Positions 9,208 through 18,537 of a DNA stretch of 64,000 bases are shown here, in pieces; within the stretch, counting starts at the first letter, position 1; each line of letters starts with the position of its first letter. Under the pieces are notes generated by a model. It saw only the letters and a list, made by a program, of their open reading frames with translations, was not told the DNA's origin and searched no databases. The stretch is from positions 124,001 to 188,000 of the forward strand of contig JAFLCU010000001.1 in the NCBI GenBank assembly GCA_017303355.1, read 5' to 3'. Source of the stretch: Caulobacterales bacterium. Lineage in GTDB: Bacteria > Pseudomonadota > Alphaproteobacteria > Caulobacterales > Aquidulcibacteraceae. A program made the translations under genes and the position numbers.

Positions 9208-10866
9208 CTACAGCGCCTCATGCGTGATCCGCCCGCCCGAAACCGTGAGGATTGCACCCGCCGAGGGAATTTGCCCCGGCGCGATCGTCATCAGGTCCGC
9301 GCCAAACACCGAGACATCCGCGCGCTTACCGACCTCGATCGTGCCGCGCTCCGCCTCCGAGAAGCTCGCGATCGCGGGGCCAAGCGTCAGCATCCGTAGC
9401 GCCTGCGCGCGGCTCACGGCTTGTTCGCCGTGCCAATCGGGGCCGGCGAAGCCGCTCAAATCGTGACGATGGCACGCCGCATAGAACTCAATCAGCGGAT
9501 CGCCCTTCTCCACCGGCGCGTCGCTGCCGGCGGCGATCATTGCGCCACTGTCGAGCAGCGCGCGCCAGGCATAGGCGCCGCCCAAGCGCCCCGGGCCCAA
9601 TCGAGACGGCGCAAAATGCAGATCGCTGATCGCGTGCGAGGGTTGCATTGACGCGATCACGCCCATGGCGGCAAAACGCGGAATGTCGGCGCGATCGATC
9701 ACCTGCGCGTGCTCGACACGCCAGCGCGCCGCGCGCAACGCAGCCGGATCGTCGGCAAACACGTCGCGATACGCATCGAGCACCAAGCGATTGCCGCGAT
9801 CGCCGATCGCGTGCGTGGCGGCTTGCAGACCGCGCCCGCGCGCCCATCGCAGCAGCGCCGCAAGCTCGCTAGGCTGCGTGACGAGCAAGCCATCGCTGTG
9901 TGCGTCGCTGTACGGCGCGAGCAACGCCGCCCCGCGCGAGCCCAGCGCCCCATCCATATAAGCTTTGACGCCGCGCACATGCAGATCGCCGACCGCGCGC
10001 GGCCCGCTTTGCAGCTCCGCCATCGCATCTTCCGGCGTCAAATAAGCGTCGAGCCATAGCGGCAATGCGCCGGACGCCGCCATTTCCGCGAGAATCCGCG
10101 CTTCCACGGCGCTCGTGCTCATATTCGCCGCACCCGTCCAACCGCGCGACGCGTAAAGCGCGACAGCGCGTTGCAACGCCAGACGTACCGTCGCTTCATC
10201 AGGCGGCGGAACGCGCGCCTGCACGAGAGACATCGCGTTATCGATCAGCATGCCGGTCGCGGCGCCGTCGCTGGCGCGCTCGATGCTGCCGCCGGCTGGG
10301 TTGGGCGTATTCGCGTCGATGCCCGCCAGCGCGAGCGCCGCGCTGTTCACCACGGCGGCGTGCCCGTCAACGCGCTCAAGCATGACAGGGCGATGGGGTA
10401 TGATCGCATCCAAGTCGGCGCGCGTCGGGAAGCGCCGCTCCGGCCAATGCGTTTCGATCCAACCGCGTCCATAAATGAATCCATCGCCGGAATTCGCCGC
10501 CGAATACGCGCGCAAGCGCTCCAGCATCGTCGCGAGAGATTCGACGCCGACCAGATCAAGCACAAGCGTGGACATGCCGACGCCGCCCAGATGCACGTGC
10601 GCGTCGGTGAAGCCCGCGAAGGCCGCGGCGCCATTGAGATTGATCGTGCGGGCGCGGCCCGCGCCAGTGTTCACGTCGCTCAAGGCGCCAAGCGCCGCGA
10701 AACGTCCGCCGCGAACCCGCAGCGCTTCAACCCGCGGCGCCGCCTCAACGCCCGTGTAAATCGGGCCGCCATGAATGATCAGATCAGGCGCCGGCCCATC
10801 GTGCGCGCAAGCCGCGGCGAACGCGCCCAGCGCGCCGGTGAATGTTCGTCGGTCGATCGTCCGCAT
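9208..10866 (-). CDS. Exported amidohydrolase family 3 (YtcJ-like) protein
   Basis: A 552-residue metal-dependent hydrolase of the YtcJ/amidohydrolase-3 group. The N-terminus has RRTFTG and a lipobox-like 'AAAC', so export and lipid anchoring are likely. Metal ligands include His-x-His in 'FTDAHVHLGG' (about 90), a Lys in 'GVKAYMDGALGSRG', later His in 'ATHAIGDRGN' and 'VEHAQVI', and Asp in 'AAGSDAPVEKGDPL'. The family hydrolyses C-N bonds of varied compounds and the substrate is unknown. It follows the che operon by 55 bases on the same strand and precedes the TonB gene by 206 bases, so its operon membership is open. Confidence 0.85.
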   Translation of the reverse strand: MRTIDRRTFTGALGAFAAACAHDGPAPDLIIHGGPIYTGVEAAPRVEALRVRGGRFAALGALSDVNTGAGRARTINLNGAAAFAGFTDAHVHLGGVGMSTLVLDLVGVESLATMLERLRAYSAANSGDGFIYGRGWIETHWPERRFPTRADLDAIIPHRPVMLERVDGHAAVVNSAALALAGIDANTPNPAGGSIERASDGAATGMLIDNAMSLVQARVPPPDEATVRLALQRAVALYASRGWTGAANMSTSAVEARILAEMAASGALPLWLDAYLTPEDAMAELQSGPRAVGDLHVRGVKAYMDGALGSRGAALLAPYSDAHSDGLLVTQPSELAALLRWARGRGLQAATHAIGDRGNRLVLDAYRDVFADDPAALRAARWRVEHAQVIDRADIPRFAAMGVIASMQPSHAISDLHFAPSRLGPGRLGGAYAWRALLDSGAMIAAGSDAPVEKGDPLIEFYAACHRHDLSGFAGPDWHGEQAVSRAQALRMLTLGPAIASFSEAERGTIEVGKRADVSVFGADLMTIAPGQIPSAGAILTVSGGRITHEAL

Positions 10867-10921
10867 GCGCGCCCCTCTTGGTTGCGCTCAGCGTTAGCCG
10901 AGCGCGGGGACGCTGAAAACC

Positions 10922-11413
10922 TCAAGTCGACGGCTCGTCGTCCAGATCATCGATCGGCTGCGCATGGCGCGCGGTAAGTCCACGCAGGCCTGCGAGAACC
11001 GCCGCGCGCGCGGCCTTGTCCCCGGCCATATCCGGATGTCGCAAGGCGCGCATCGCCTCGATATGCACGCGAATGATCGCGGGCCGCGTGGGCAGGCAGT
11101 CCGCGTTCGCATCCAGCATCGTGCACAGGCTGTGCGCCACGGCGCTGAGTTCCTCAAGTCCGAACGCACCGCTCTCTCCGAATATCTCATTGGAGAGAAG
11201 ATACATCTGCTCGTCGCGTTCCCGCGTGACGGTCGTCGCGTTCAGCGTCGTCAGCGCGTTCAGCTTCTCGTCGAGAGCGCTCATGCAGCTCTCGCGCACC
11301 GATTCTAGCTCGACGGACGCTTGCTGCAACGCATCGGCTATGCTCACGCCGCCCGGCGCGGCCATGAGCTTTGCCAGTCGATTTTCCGGGCGAAACCTGC
11401 GCACGACGCTCAT
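10922..11413 (-). CDS. cheE: Small chemotaxis-operon protein in the CheE position
   Basis: A 163-residue soluble protein without a recognised catalytic motif. It is last in the che operon, right after a CheY-like gene, the place held by cheE in Caulobacter crescentus, and the symbol rests mainly on that synteny. The core 'EQMYLLSNEIFGESGAFGLEELSAVAHSLCTMLD' region (about 68-101) is predicted helical and recalls a helical-bundle adaptor. Its start overlaps the preceding stop by 4 bases, which suggests translational coupling. The role is unknown; adjusting CheA-CheY signalling is a guess. Confidence 0.6.
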   Translation of the reverse strand: MSVVRRFRPENRLAKLMAAPGGVSIADALQQASVELESVRESCMSALDEKLNALTTLNATTVTRERDEQMYLLSNEIFGESGAFGLEELSAVAHSLCTMLDANADCLPTRPAIIRVHIEAMRALRHPDMAGDKAARAAVLAGLRGLTARHAQPIDDLDDEPST

Positions 11414-12009
11414 ATCATCACCCGCTGCGGCTTCATCAAACCATCAATTTCGTTTTGCGACATGTTAGGATCGGACGCCTCGCCGAGCGGATCCTTCAAA
11501 TCGGAACTGCGCCGGCCATCGCTATCAGGCGGCGGCCCCTCGAACTTGAAACGCCGATCCGGCCCAATGTACTTGCCGGCTTCGACATAAGGCCGCTTGT
11601 CGCGCGCCACCCAAAGGATCCGCTCAAGCAGGATGTTCGGCGCGATCGGCTTGCTCACGAAGAAATTGGCGCCCGTATCGCGCGCAAGCTTCACCTTCGA
11701 GACTCGCGCATGGCCGGACATCAGAATGATCGGCGCGAAGCAATTGGGTTCGACCATCGACGAGCGCAGATTGCGCAAGAGCGCGTAGCCATCCCCTTCC
11801 TTCACATCAGGATCGACCAGGATGAGATCGAACGTCCTGGTCCTCAGCAGCTTTTCGGCCTCGGTCGCCGACACACAGCGATGCGTTTCGGCGACGCCGA
11901 AGCCCTTGAGAATTTGACCGAGCATCTCGGCGGCATGCGACGTCGTCTCCACAATCAGCACAATGGCTTTTGAGAGATTGATGCGCGCCTTTGGATCAAG
12001 CTCGCTCAT
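11410..12009 (-). CDS. CheY-like receiver protein with altered acid pocket and C-terminal tail
   Basis: A 199-residue receiver-domain protein in the place of Caulobacter cheYIII. The phospho-acceptor Asp is kept (about D66 in 'LILVDPDVK'), as are a Ser/Thr-type switch ('LMSGHA') and the Lys in 'VSKPIA'. The usual acidic pair of the first strand is replaced by Glu-Thr in 'LIVETTS' (E21-T22), which should weaken Mg2+ binding. A 60-residue tail with 'KYIGPDRRFKFEGPP' follows the receiver and is not an output domain I recognise. It overlaps the next gene by 4 bases. Confidence 0.75.
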   Translation of the reverse strand: MSELDPKARINLSKAIVLIVETTSHAAEMLGQILKGFGVAETHRCVSATEAEKLLRTRTFDLILVDPDVKEGDGYALLRNLRSSMVEPNCFAPIILMSGHARVSKVKLARDTGANFFVSKPIAPNILLERILWVARDKRPYVEAGKYIGPDRRFKFEGPPPDSDGRRSSDLKDPLGEASDPNMSQNEIDGLMKPQRVMI

Positions 12010-12012
12010 GGA

Positions 12013-12396
12013 TCATCCCCAGAGGACATCGTCGTCAATCTCCGGCGGCGCGTCCGTAGGCGCCGCGCCAGAGAGACGATTGCGTACGTCAGCGAGCTTC
12101 ACGCGCGCCAGCGCATCCGTGACGGTCACCGCGCCGAGATCGCCGCCGTTCCGCGCGAGCGTGCCGAGAAAGTCGCTGACGGCGTGCACGTGCTGCAACA
12201 CCAGATCGAGGTGCTGCAATTCGGCGGCGTCGGCGGCGCCATCCGGAATCCGCTTCATCATGTCGAGGATAGCGTTTTCCAGGATCAGACCGCGCTCATA
12301 AGCGTGCTGCAATTCCGTGGCCGCGGCAGCCAGAATTTCGCCCAGCGGCTGGGTTTCTTCGTCCTGGTGTGGCGCGAGATTTTTGGCGGCGCGCAT
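12013..12396 (-). CDS. cheU: Small chemotaxis-operon protein in the CheU position
   Basis: A 127-residue, mostly helical acidic protein located between cheD and a cheY-like gene, as cheU is in Caulobacter. Visible parts are a helical middle ('GEILAAAATELQHAYERG', 'LQHLDLVLQHVHAVSDFLG') and an acidic end 'DDDVLWG'. The start at ATG 12396 lies 8 bases after the cheD stop; an open frame continues further upstream but overlaps cheD. The name is by synteny and the function is unknown. Confidence 0.55.
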   Translation of the reverse strand: MRAAKNLAPHQDEETQPLGEILAAAATELQHAYERGLILENAILDMMKRIPDGAADAAELQHLDLVLQHVHAVSDFLGTLARNGGDLGAVTVTDALARVKLADVRNRLSGAAPTDAPPEIDDDVLWG

Positions 12397-12404
12397 GATG
12401 GACC

Positions 12405-12968
12405 TCAAAACAATTCGATGGCCCCGGCGTCGGCCGGCGCGGGTGTGACGACGGCGGCGCGCTTGCGCTCGGCCTGGAAGACTTCGGTGTTGCCGGAGTC
12501 GAGAATGAGTTGGGCGACACGACCCGATTGCGGCCAGAAGCGGATGCGGCGCGGCTTGTCGCCGCCAAGACTCTTGCCGAGGCACGGAATACCTTCCGCG
12601 CTCAGAAATTTCTCCGCGAACTCGCCGTTCTGACGGCCAATGTCGGACAAGCCTTCAACCACGCGTGCGCCGCCAAACAGCTTCGCAACCAGGCGGCTTT
12701 TCGAGGCGCCGCGCTGCAGCAGGCCGTTGATCAGCAATTCCATCGAATAGACGCCGTATTTCATGCTGTCGTTGCGGCCATCAATGCTGCCCGGCAACAA
12801 GAAATGGTTCATGCCGCCCAATCCCAAAACAGGATCGCGCACGCACGCGGCGACGCACGAGCCCAGCACCGTGGTGAGCACCACGCTGGGATCGTCGCTG
12901 ATCTGGAACTGCCCTTGAACGACATGCACCAGACGCTCGCGCGCTGCGGGGGCGGCGGCTGGGTTCAA
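12405..12968 (-). CDS. cheD: Chemoreceptor glutamine deamidase CheD
   Basis: A 187-residue CheD, which deamidates Gln residues of chemoreceptors to tune their methylation sites. The catalytic Cys38 lies in 'LGSCVAACV' and His55 in 'GGMNHFLLPG', the two hallmark motifs; 'KLFGGARVV' follows. Length is normal for the family, with an added 20-residue C-terminal tail. The start overlaps the upstream cheY-like stop by 4 bases. Confidence 0.93.
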   Translation of the reverse strand: MNPAAAPAARERLVHVVQGQFQISDDPSVVLTTVLGSCVAACVRDPVLGLGGMNHFLLPGSIDGRNDSMKYGVYSMELLINGLLQRGASKSRLVAKLFGGARVVEGLSDIGRQNGEFAEKFLSAEGIPCLGKSLGGDKPRRIRFWPQSGRVAQLILDSGNTEVFQAERKRAAVVTPAPADAGAIELF

Positions 12969-13354
12969 GTCAGCGCGCCAAACACAGCTTCGATCTTCTG
13001 CTTCAAGCCAACGGTCGTGAACGGCTTGGCGATATAATTGTTCACGCCATATTGGATAGCGCGCTGCACCAGCTCCTTATCGCTGCGGCCCGTCAGCATG
13101 ATGAACGCGGTCTTGCGCGTGGGCTCATGCGAACGGATGGCGCGCAGGAAATCAAGCCCGTCCATTTTCGGCATATTGTAATCGGAGATCACAAGCTGGC
13201 AGCCCTTAGCGATCAGGGTTTTCAGCCCCTCTTCGCCATCCGGCGCTTCGGATACATCGCTAAAGCCGATCTGCTGCAGAGCGGACCGGACAAGCGCGCG
13301 CATCGTGAGTTGGTCGTCAACCACGAGCACGCGGATGCTGGACGCGGCAGGCAT
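12965..13354 (-). CDS. cheY: Chemotaxis response regulator CheY (second copy)
   Basis: A single receiver domain of 129 residues with all key residues: acid pair in 'VLVVDDQ', phospho-acceptor Asp in 'LVISDYNMPKMDG', Thr in 'IMLTGRS' and Lys in 'YIAKPFT'. Matches the place of cheYII in Caulobacter. It could bind the flagellar switch or act as a phosphate sink; sequence does not decide. Its ATG shares one base with the cheB stop (TAATG). Confidence 0.92.
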   Translation of the reverse strand: MPAASSIRVLVVDDQLTMRALVRSALQQIGFSDVSEAPDGEEGLKTLIAKGCQLVISDYNMPKMDGLDFLRAIRSHEPTRKTAFIMLTGRSDKELVQRAIQYGVNNYIAKPFTTVGLKQKIEAVFGALT

Positions 13355-14388
13355 TAGGCGGCTCCCTTCATGGAATCTGTGCAGAGATTGAGCGCGGCCG
13401 TCGCGATACGCGACAGCGGCAATTGTTGCTCGACGGCGCCGAGTTCGTGCGCGGCGCGCGGCATGCCATAAACGACGCAGCTTGCTTCGTCCTGACCGAT
13501 GGTGCGCGCGCCCGCGTCCCGCATGCGCTTCAAGCCCGCGGCGCCGTCGCGGCCCATGCCCGTCAGAATTACGCCGACGGATTTCGCGCCCATCGCGGCG
13601 GCGACGCTGTCGAACAGCACGTCCACCGACGGGCGATGCCCGTTCACCGTGTCACTCGCTTGCAAGCGGCAACGCAATCCGCCCACGCCGCCGTCGACGC
13701 GCAGATGATAATCGCCGCCCGGCGCGAGATAGACATGGCCCGTCTGGATCGGCATGCCATCTTCAGCCTCGCAAACCGCTGGCGCACAGGTCTTGTCGAG
13801 GCGCTGCGCGAAATTGCGCGTGAACACCGGCGGCATGTGTTGCGTAATCACCGTCGGCGGGCACATCGCCGGGAACGTCTGCAGCAATGTCTGCAGCGCT
13901 TCCACACCGCCGGTCGAAGAGCCGATTGCAAGCAAATTGCGATTGGGACGATAGGCCGAAGCCACCGCCTGCACCGGCGCGGCGGCGGCGCGCGAGCGCA
14001 CGCGCGAGTTCGCGGCCGCACGTATCATGTCGGCAAGCGGACGGAACGCGGCGCGGATATCGCCGTCACGCGGCTTGCCGATGCAATCCACCGCGCCAAG
14101 CTCAAGCGCCTGCAGCGTGGCGTCCGCGCCCTCCTGTGTCAGCGTCGAGATCATGATCACCGGCATCGGCCGCAAGCGCATCAGGCGCTCGAGGAATTCG
14201 ATGCCATTCATGTTGGGCATCTCGACATCGAGCGTGACGACGTCGGGGTTGAGCGCCTTGATGGCCTCGCGCGCTTCGAGCGGGTCGCAGGCCGAACCCA
14301 CGACCTCGATATCCTGCTCGGACTGCAGCACGCTCGCGATCATCGCGCGCATAGTCGGCGAGTCATCGACGATCAGGACACGGATCAC
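13354..14388 (-). CDS. cheB: Chemotaxis protein-glutamate methylesterase CheB
   Basis: A 344-residue CheB that removes methyl groups from receptors when phosphorylated by CheA. The receiver domain starts directly ('[13 protein letters not shown]') and has the acceptor Asp in '[13 protein letters not shown]'. The C-terminal methylesterase has the triad Ser in '[10 protein letters not shown]', His in 'TQHMPPVFT' and Asp in 'GMGRDGAAG'. Start GTG 14388 was chosen: it overlaps the cheR stop as GTGA, has a GGGAGG site, and gives the normal N-terminus; a longer open frame to 14658 only antisenses into cheR. Confidence 0.93.
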   Translation of the reverse strand: MIRVLIVDDSPTMRAMIASVLQSEQDIEVVGSACDPLEAREAIKALNPDVVTLDVEMPNMNGIEFLERLMRLRPMPVIMISTLTQEGADATLQALELGAVDCIGKPRDGDIRAAFRPLADMIRAAANSRVRSRAAAAPVQAVASAYRPNRNLLAIGSSTGGVEALQTLLQTFPAMCPPTVITQHMPPVFTRNFAQRLDKTCAPAVCEAEDGMPIQTGHVYLAPGGDYHLRVDGGVGGLRCRLQASDTVNGHRPSVDVLFDSVAAAMGAKSVGVILTGMGRDGAAGLKRMRDAGARTIGQDEASCVVYGMPRAAHELGAVEQQLPLSRIATAALNLCTDSMKGAA

Positions 14389-15257
14389 AGCGCGCCTCCC
14401 TTCAGGCGATAGGTCGTGAGCCCATCCGTTTCGAAGCGCGGATCGCCCACGCGTTCGGAATGGCCGACATAAAGCCGCGCATGCGGCTGCATGTGCGTGC
14501 GGAAGCGGCCCCAGATGCGCTCTTGCGTCGGCTCTTCGAAATAGATCACGACGTTGCGGCAGAAGATGGCGTCGAACTTGCCCTTGATTGGCCAATCGCC
14601 AATCAGATTGAGTTCGTTGAACGTGATCAGCGAGCGCAGTTCGGGCGTCACGACCCATTGGCCGGCGTCGCGGTCACGCTTCAGATAGCGGTCGCGCATC
14701 TCCTTCGGCACGGGCGAGACGGCTTCTTCATTGTATATCCCCCGGCGGCCCGTCTCGACCACGTTCGGATCGATATCGGTGGCGAGGATTTTCACGTCGA
14801 GACGCGCCGCTTCGGGAATGACCGAGAGCACCGTCATCGCCATCGAATACGGCTCTTGCCCCGTCGAGCATCCGGCCGACCACAAACGCACGCGCGCGCC
14901 CGCCTTTGCGGCGTCGGCGAGCGGCTGCAGCACCTGCGTGCGCAGCAGATCGAAATGGTGCGGCTCGCGAAAATAGCGCGTGACGTTGGTCGTCAGCGCC
15001 GCGAGCATATTGATGCGTTCGTCCTTGCCGTTCTCCCCGGCGACCAGAGCGACATAATCGGCGAAGCTGGCGAGGCGCAGCGTGCGCACCCGCTTGGCCA
15101 GGCGCGAATACACGAGCGTCGCCTTCGCCGGCGGCAGATGAATGCCGGCGTCCGCGTGCAGCATCGCGGCGACCGCTTTGAAGTCGGCCTCCGTGAAATG
15201 GTATTCGCCCTGAACCAGCGCTTCCTCTTGAGGCGCGCGCCGCGCAGCCGAGCTCAT
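14385..15257 (-). CDS. cheR: Chemotaxis protein methyltransferase CheR
   Basis: A 290-residue SAM-dependent methyltransferase acting on receptor glutamates. The N-terminal helical domain (about 18-85) has '[20 protein letters not shown]'. The catalytic domain has the SAM motif '[14 protein letters not shown]' and 'CRNVVIYF'. The beta-subdomain that binds receptor C-terminal peptides is present, which fits the WEEF tails of both receptors in this operon. 4-base overlap with cheW upstream. Confidence 0.95.
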   Translation of the reverse strand: MSSAARRAPQEEALVQGEYHFTEADFKAVAAMLHADAGIHLPPAKATLVYSRLAKRVRTLRLASFADYVALVAGENGKDERINMLAALTTNVTRYFREPHHFDLLRTQVLQPLADAAKAGARVRLWSAGCSTGQEPYSMAMTVLSVIPEAARLDVKILATDIDPNVVETGRRGIYNEEAVSPVPKEMRDRYLKRDRDAGQWVVTPELRSLITFNELNLIGDWPIKGKFDAIFCRNVVIYFEEPTQERIWGRFRTHMQPHARLYVGHSERVGDPRFETDGLTTYRLKGGAL

Positions 15258-15724
15258 GCAGCCTCCTCGAGCGCCTGATCCGGCAGAATCTGGTCGAGCA
15301 CGATCCAGCTGATCATGCGGCCCTCGACAGCGAGAATGCCCTTCACGAAGCGCTTCACCGCATCACAAGCGACATCCGGCGTCGGTTGAATCGCATCGGC
15401 CGTCGTCGTGAGAATTTCCGACACGGCGTCGACCAGCAGGCCGACCACGCGATTGCCGATGCGCACGACGATGATAACGTGACGCGCGTTCGGCTCGGTG
15501 ACGCCGAAGCCGAGGCGGTTGGCCAGATCGATAATCGGCAGCACCGCGCCACGCAAATTGATCACGCCGCGCACGTATGGCGGCGATTGCGGCAGCGGCG
15601 TTGCGGCGGCCCACCCCCGAATTTCGCGCACCGCCATGATGTCCACGCAATATTCCTGCTCGCCAATCCGGAACGAGATAAGCTCCAGGCGGTTTTGCGC
15701 GAATTCGATTTCATCGTGAGTCAT
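15254..15724 (-). CDS. cheW: Chemotaxis coupling protein CheW
   Basis: A 156-residue CheW scaffold that links receptors to CheA. The family core is clear: '[21 protein letters not shown]' split over residues 15-35, then '[17 protein letters not shown]' and '[11 protein letters not shown]'. Normal length. It lies 4 bases after cheA and overlaps the cheR start by 4 bases. Confidence 0.95.
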   Translation of the reverse strand: MTHDEIEFAQNRLELISFRIGEQEYCVDIMAVREIRGWAAATPLPQSPPYVRGVINLRGAVLPIIDLANRLGFGVTEPNARHVIIVVRIGNRVVGLLVDAVSEILTTTADAIQPTPDVACDAVKRFVKGILAVEGRMISWIVLDQILPDQALEEAA

Positions 15725-15728
15725 GGGA

Positions 15729-17879
15729 CTAGCCTGCCTTTGCCAATTGGGTTTCCGCGCGCGTTTCGCTGACGCGCTGCGCGATCAATCCGTCGACGTC
15801 GAGAATGAGCGCAACGCGGCCGTCGCCCAGGATGGTGGCGGCGGCGATGCCTTCGACGCGTTGATAGTTCGCTTCCAAGCTCTTGATGACGACTTGGCGC
15901 TGGCCTTGAATATCATCGACCAGGAGCGCGGCGCGGCCGCCGCCTTCACTTTCGACAAGCAGCACGACGCAGCTATCAGGCTGCGCCGCTTCCTTGCGGA
16001 AGCCCAGCGCCACGCCGACATCGACCAGCGGCACGAATGCATCGCGCACCGCGATCACCGAACGGTTCGGACCAAGCCGGCGCACTTCACCCGCCTTGGG
16101 TTGCAGCGTTTCGATAATGGTAGTTAGCGGCGCGATCAGCGTCTGATCGGCGGCGCTGACCACCATGCCGTCGAGCACCGCCAAGGTGAGCGGCAGCGAA
16201 AGCGTGAAGGTCGAGCCCTTGCCGGGATTCGAGGTAATGGAGATACGTCCGCCGAGCGCCTGGATCGAACGCTTCACCACGTCCATGCCGACGCCGCGGC
16301 CGGAAATGTCGGAGATAGCCGAAGCCGTCGAGAAGCCCGGCAGGAAGATGATGTTGTCGATTTCTTCGTCCGTCATATTGACGTCCGGCGAGATCAGCCC
16401 CTTCTCGATCGCCTTGGCGCGCACACGTTCGCGATTGATGCCGCGCCCATCGTCGGACACCTCGATCACGATGCGGCCCGAGCGGTGCAGCGCCGCGAGG
16501 CGGATCGTGCCTTCGGCCGGCTTGCCGGCGTCGATGCGATCTTGCGTACTTTCGAGGCCGTGATCGACGGCGTTGCGCAGCATGTGCGTGATCGGATCGG
16601 AGAGCCGTTCGATGACTGTTTTGTCGACCTCGGTGCCTTCGCCATCCATGACGAGGCGTACTTGCTTGTTCGTGGCCGTCGCGATTTCGCGCACCAGTCG
16701 CGGCATGCGCTGGAACACCGATTTCACCGGCTGCGCGCGGATCGCCATGACGCTGTCTTGCAGCTCGCGCGTCAATTGCTCCAATTCATCGAGGCCGAGC
16801 GCTACATTCGAGGAGCGCGCGACACCGGTTTCGGCGACGCGTTGCGCCAGCATGGCCTGGTTGATCACCAGTTCGCCAACGAGATCGATCAGACGGTCGA
16901 CGCGCTCAAGATCGACCCGGATCGTCGCGTTGGCTGCGGGCTGGCCGCCCTTGCCTTCGCTGTCGCTGGCGGCTGCCGCACTTGGCGCCGTGGCTTGCTT
17001 GGCCACGGGCGTCGGCGCCGGCGCGGCTGCGATGGGAGCTGCTGCAATTACTGGCGCCGGCGCGAAAACTGGCGGCGGCTCGGGCGCGGCGGCGGAAACA
17101 CTCGTCCGCTCGATGATCAGATCGCAATCGCCTTCGACGAATTCGAAAATCTCGCGAATGGCGGCTTCGTCCTTGTCGCCGTGCAAGATGATCGTCCACG
17201 ACAGGCACGCGCCGTTTGCGTCGAGCGTATCGAGCGATGGCACCAGCGTATCGTCAACCTCGATCTCGCAATCGCCGAGCAGCGCTAGTTCGCGCAGCAG
17301 GATCGTGGCGTCGCTGCCTTTGGCGTAAAGCTGCGCGCGCGGCATGAAGATGATCTTCCAGGCCTCTTCTCCAACTGGCGGTTCGTCATCCATGACGACG
17401 CGCAGCGGCACGAAGCCCCACTCATCCGGCTCGACATCGGCGTAAAGCGGCGCATCACCTTCCGGCGCGGCCGCCGACGGCGCAGGCGCCGCATCGCCAT
17501 GCGCCAATTGATCGAGTTCTTCCATCAGCGCATCGCAGCGCCCCTGATCGACGCTGCCGCCATCGCGCGCGGCGTGCACGAGATCCGCCAGCACATCGCT
17601 CGCGCGCAGCATCACATGCATCGCGTCGGCGCTGATCGCCAGTTTGTCGGAGCGCATCAAATCGAGCACGGTCTCGAACGTGTGCGAGAATTTGACGAGA
17701 TCCTCGAATCCGAACGCGCCGGCGCCCCCCTTCACGGAGTGAACCGCGCGGAACACCGCATTCACCGTCTCGCGGTCGCCCTCGCCAGCCTCGAGCGCCA
17801 TGAGGCCGCTTTCAAGTTCAGCGAGCTGCTCGTCACACTCCTGGAAGAATGTGACTTTGATTGCGTCCATCGGATCCAT
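15729..17879 (-). CDS. cheA: Chemotaxis histidine kinase CheA
   Basis: A 716-residue CheA. Domains in order: HPt P1 with the phospho-acceptor H47 in '[13 protein letters not shown]'; a P2-like region (about 150-265); an Ala/Pro-rich linker (about 265-310); P3 dimerisation (about 325-390); P4 ATPase with N-box '[11 protein letters not shown]' and G-boxes 'DDGRGI' and '[10 protein letters not shown]'; and P5 CheW-like domain (about 565-705). All catalytic motifs are intact. The start is ATG 17879 (MDPMDAIKV), with 17870 as the alternative. Confidence 0.96.
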   Translation of the reverse strand: MDPMDAIKVTFFQECDEQLAELESGLMALEAGEGDRETVNAVFRAVHSVKGGAGAFGFEDLVKFSHTFETVLDLMRSDKLAISADAMHVMLRASDVLADLVHAARDGGSVDQGRCDALMEELDQLAHGDAAPAPSAAAPEGDAPLYADVEPDEWGFVPLRVVMDDEPPVGEEAWKIIFMPRAQLYAKGSDATILLRELALLGDCEIEVDDTLVPSLDTLDANGACLSWTIILHGDKDEAAIREIFEFVEGDCDLIIERTSVSAAAPEPPPVFAPAPVIAAAPIAAAPAPTPVAKQATAPSAAAASDSEGKGGQPAANATIRVDLERVDRLIDLVGELVINQAMLAQRVAETGVARSSNVALGLDELEQLTRELQDSVMAIRAQPVKSVFQRMPRLVREIATATNKQVRLVMDGEGTEVDKTVIERLSDPITHMLRNAVDHGLESTQDRIDAGKPAEGTIRLAALHRSGRIVIEVSDDGRGINRERVRAKAIEKGLISPDVNMTDEEIDNIIFLPGFSTASAISDISGRGVGMDVVKRSIQALGGRISITSNPGKGSTFTLSLPLTLAVLDGMVVSAADQTLIAPLTTIIETLQPKAGEVRRLGPNRSVIAVRDAFVPLVDVGVALGFRKEAAQPDSCVVLLVESEGGGRAALLVDDIQGQRQVVIKSLEANYQRVEGIAAATILGDGRVALILDVDGLIAQRVSETRAETQLAKAG

Positions 17880-17891
17880 GGCGCGCGCTCC

Positions 17892-18257
17892 CTAAGCCGA
17901 GACGCGGCGGATGGCTTCGACCAAACGCGCCGCGTCGAATGGCTTCACGATCCAGCCTGTGGCGCCCGCGTCCCGTGCGCGCGCCTTCTTGGCCGCGTCG
18001 CTCTCGGTTGAAAGAACCAGGATAGGCGTGGCGCGGTGATCGGTCTCGGTGCGCACGCGCTCGATAAAGCCGAAGCCGTCGAGCTTGGGCATGTTGATGT
18101 CGGTGATGATGACATCGGCGCCGTGCTCGGCGAGCACCTCAAGTCCATGCTCGCCATCCTCGGCCTGCACGACGTCGAAGCCCGCGCCCTTCAGGGCCAT
18201 CAGCAGCATTTCCCGCATCATGCGGGAGTCATCCACGGTGAGAATACGCAGGCTCAT
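17892..18257 (-). CDS. cheY: Chemotaxis response regulator CheY (first copy)
   Basis: A single receiver domain of 121 residues, placed just before cheA as cheYI is in Caulobacter. Key residues are all present: 'LTVDDSRMM', Asp in 'VIITDINMPKLDG', Ser in 'LVLSTES' and Lys in 'WIVKPFD'. As the copy next to cheA it is the best candidate for the main motor-binding output, but this is inferred from position. It overlaps the STAS gene by 4 bases. Confidence 0.92.
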   Translation of the reverse strand: MSLRILTVDDSRMMREMLLMALKGAGFDVVQAEDGEHGLEVLAEHGADVIITDINMPKLDGFGFIERVRTETDHRATPILVLSTESDAAKKARARDAGATGWIVKPFDAARLVEAIRRVSA

Positions 18258-18535
18258 GACGCGGACGCCTCCGAGAAATACGTGTCCATGCCGACGTGGG
18301 CGAGAGCGCGAGTCATATCCTGCGACACGTTAACGACTGAGAAACCAGCCCCGTCATGCGCCCAGGTTCGTGCAGCGGAGGCCAGAACCTGGATGCATTG
18401 GCCGCCCAGACGCTGCACGTCCGCGCCATCAACGACGATCGGCTTGCCGCGATGGGCGAGCAATTCCTCGCGCAATGGCGCCGCGGCGCGATAATCGAGC
18501 GCGGGCGCGAGCTTGATGTGCGTTGCTTCGCTCAT
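18254..18535 (-). CDS. STAS-domain protein of the chemotaxis operon (CheX position)
   Basis: A 93-residue stand-alone STAS domain, the fold of anti-sigma-factor antagonists. The usual phosphorylatable Ser of the 'D-S-x-G' motif is not present: the site reads 'VQRLGGQCIQVL', so it should not work by classic serine phosphorylation. Such STAS proteins commonly sit at the head of alphaproteobacterial che operons. Start ATG 18535 was chosen for the GGGAGGAA site inside the receptor gene end; it begins 2 bases after that stop. Confidence 0.8.
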   Translation of the reverse strand: MSEATHIKLAPALDYRAAAPLREELLAHRGKPIVVDGADVQRLGGQCIQVLASAARTWAHDGAGFSVVNVSQDMTRALAHVGMDTYFSEASAS

Positions 18536-18537
18536 GC

